A DNA stretch of 64,000 nucleotides from Zoogloea sp041908905. GTDB taxonomy: Bacteria > Pseudomonadota > Gammaproteobacteria > Burkholderiales > Rhodocyclaceae. The stretch spans positions 10,057 to 74,056 of the forward strand of contig NZ_JAYREK010000018.1 in the NCBI RefSeq assembly GCF_041908905.1. The letters are read 5' to 3'. A model generated the notes under the pieces. The model searched no databases and had not been told where the DNA came from. It saw nothing but the letters and a program-made list of their open reading frames with translations. This document shows positions 63,476 to 64,000 of this stretch, piece after piece. Each line of letters begins with the position of its first letter. Position 1 is the first letter of the stretch. The translations under genes and the position numbers were made by a program.

Positions 63476-63826
63476 ATGAATGCCGTGACCGAAACCCCGA
63501 GCGTGCTGGTCTTTACCGACAGTGCTGCCAACAAGGTTAAGGAATTGATCATCGAGGAAGGTAACCCCGACCTGAAGCTGCGGGTTTTCGTGAACGGCGG
63601 CGGCTGTTCCGGTTTCCAGTATGGTTTTACCTTCGATGAGATCCGCAACGACGACGATACCGTGATGGAAAAGGACGGCGTGATGCTGCTGATCGATCCG
63701 ATGAGCTACCAGTATCTCGTCGGCGCCGAGATCGACTACACCGAAGGCCTGGAGGGGTCCCAGTTCGTGATCCGCAATCCGAACGCGACCAGCACCTGCG
63801 GCTGCGGCTCCTCGTTCTCCGTTTGA
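63476..63826 (+). CDS. erpA: Iron-sulfur cluster insertion protein ErpA
   Basis: A-type carrier that delivers [4Fe-4S] clusters to apo-proteins. 116 residues with the three conserved Cys: GGGCSGFQY and TCGCGSSF. GAAGGAGT stands eight bases before the ATG. The position after argC matches other betaproteobacteria. Confidence 0.96.
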   Translation: MNAVTETPSVLVFTDSAANKVKELIIEEGNPDLKLRVFVNGGGCSGFQYGFTFDEIRNDDDTVMEKDGVMLLIDPMSYQYLVGAEIDYTEGLEGSQFVIRNPNATSTCGCGSSFSV

Positions 63827-63843
63827 GTTGCCGGAAGTTGCAC

Positions 63844-63871
63844 AAAAAAGGGCGCCTGAGGCGCCCTTTTT
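63844..63871. terminator. Rho-independent terminator after erpA
   Basis: A-run, GGGCGCC, loop TGA, GGCGCCC, T-run. Perfect 7-bp GC stem extended by A:T pairs, so it works in both directions. Confidence 0.9.
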
Positions 63872-63957
63872 GCTTGGCTATGTCACCGTTGCCTGTGGAA
63901 CCGTACCCCCTGCAATCTGTCTGAATATACAGTTTTGCTGCAATCAGGAGGGTGGCG

Positions 63958-64000
63958 ATGAAACCGCTTGATTTCAAACATATCCTGCAATCGCTGGTGC
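63958..64000 (+). CDS. Start of an unidentified gene cut by the window end
   Basis: ATG preceded by AGGAGG seven bases upstream, a strong ribosome binding site. The product begins MKPLDFKHILQSLV, which is too short to identify. Confidence 0.6.
   Translation, partial: MKPLDFKHILQSLV

Overview
The window is GC-rich chromosomal DNA from a motile Gram-negative bacterium, most likely a betaproteobacterium of the Rhodocyclales type (Azospira/Azoarcus/Thauera-like). This assignment is inferred from gene content and order (rplM-rpsI-argC-erpA beside coq7/OsmC; nudJ-mnmA; tkt-gap; fliC-flaG-fliD-fliS-fliT-fliK), not from a database search. Both ends are cut: gap at the left lacks only its last codon(s), and the gene at the right shows only its first 14 codons. 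The assembly is draft: ten Ns interrupt mnmA, and a G21-C9-GC-G15 tract lies upstream of an osmC-like gene.

Layout. 1-3165: gap and tkt (carbon metabolism), minus strand. 3360-6507: an exported lipoprotein and an exported MORN-repeat protein. 6605-11651, minus strand: a P-type ATPase resembling animal Na,K-ATPase, phosphoribulokinase, an inositol-monophosphatase-family enzyme and a thioredoxin-fold protein. 11700-17308: rsmE, a tandem PPK2 polyphosphate:AMP phosphotransferase, argA, a PAS-GGDEF diguanylate cyclase and yggX. 17396-23161, minus strand: late flagellar genes (flhB-like, fliK, fliT, fliS, fliD, flaG, fliC) with two sigma-28 promoters. 23561-27391: HAD phosphatase, tcdA, M23 peptidase, short CbiX, and a pseudo-receiver/ATPase protein. 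27431-32011: a two-gene RND efflux operon whose start lies in a perfect 16-bp inverted repeat.

32377-39943 is a signalling block: receiver-ATPase, receiver-PAS-PP2C, a second PP2C phosphatase, a double-FHA protein, a metallo-beta-lactamase-fold phosphodiesterase-like protein and a GAF-containing PilB/GspE-type ATPase. No Ser/Thr kinase or STAS protein is visible beside it.

39990-64000 is mostly housekeeping: amiC, tsaE, queG, a FeeM-like N-acyltransferase, murI, a cobalamin adenosyltransferase, alaS, Nudix genes, a PEP-CTERM surface protein behind an AT-rich leader, algC, ilvE, nudJ, mnmA, a lytic transglycosylase, proS, rppH, coq7, an OsmC-like gene, rplM-rpsI, argC and erpA. No rRNA, tRNA, CRISPR array, insertion sequence or prophage was found. 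The best leads for new biology are the RND operator repeat, the Na,K-ATPase-like pump, the two receiver-ATPase paralogues with their PP2C partner, the kinase-less PP2C/FHA/ATPase cluster and a structured intergenic segment before rplM.
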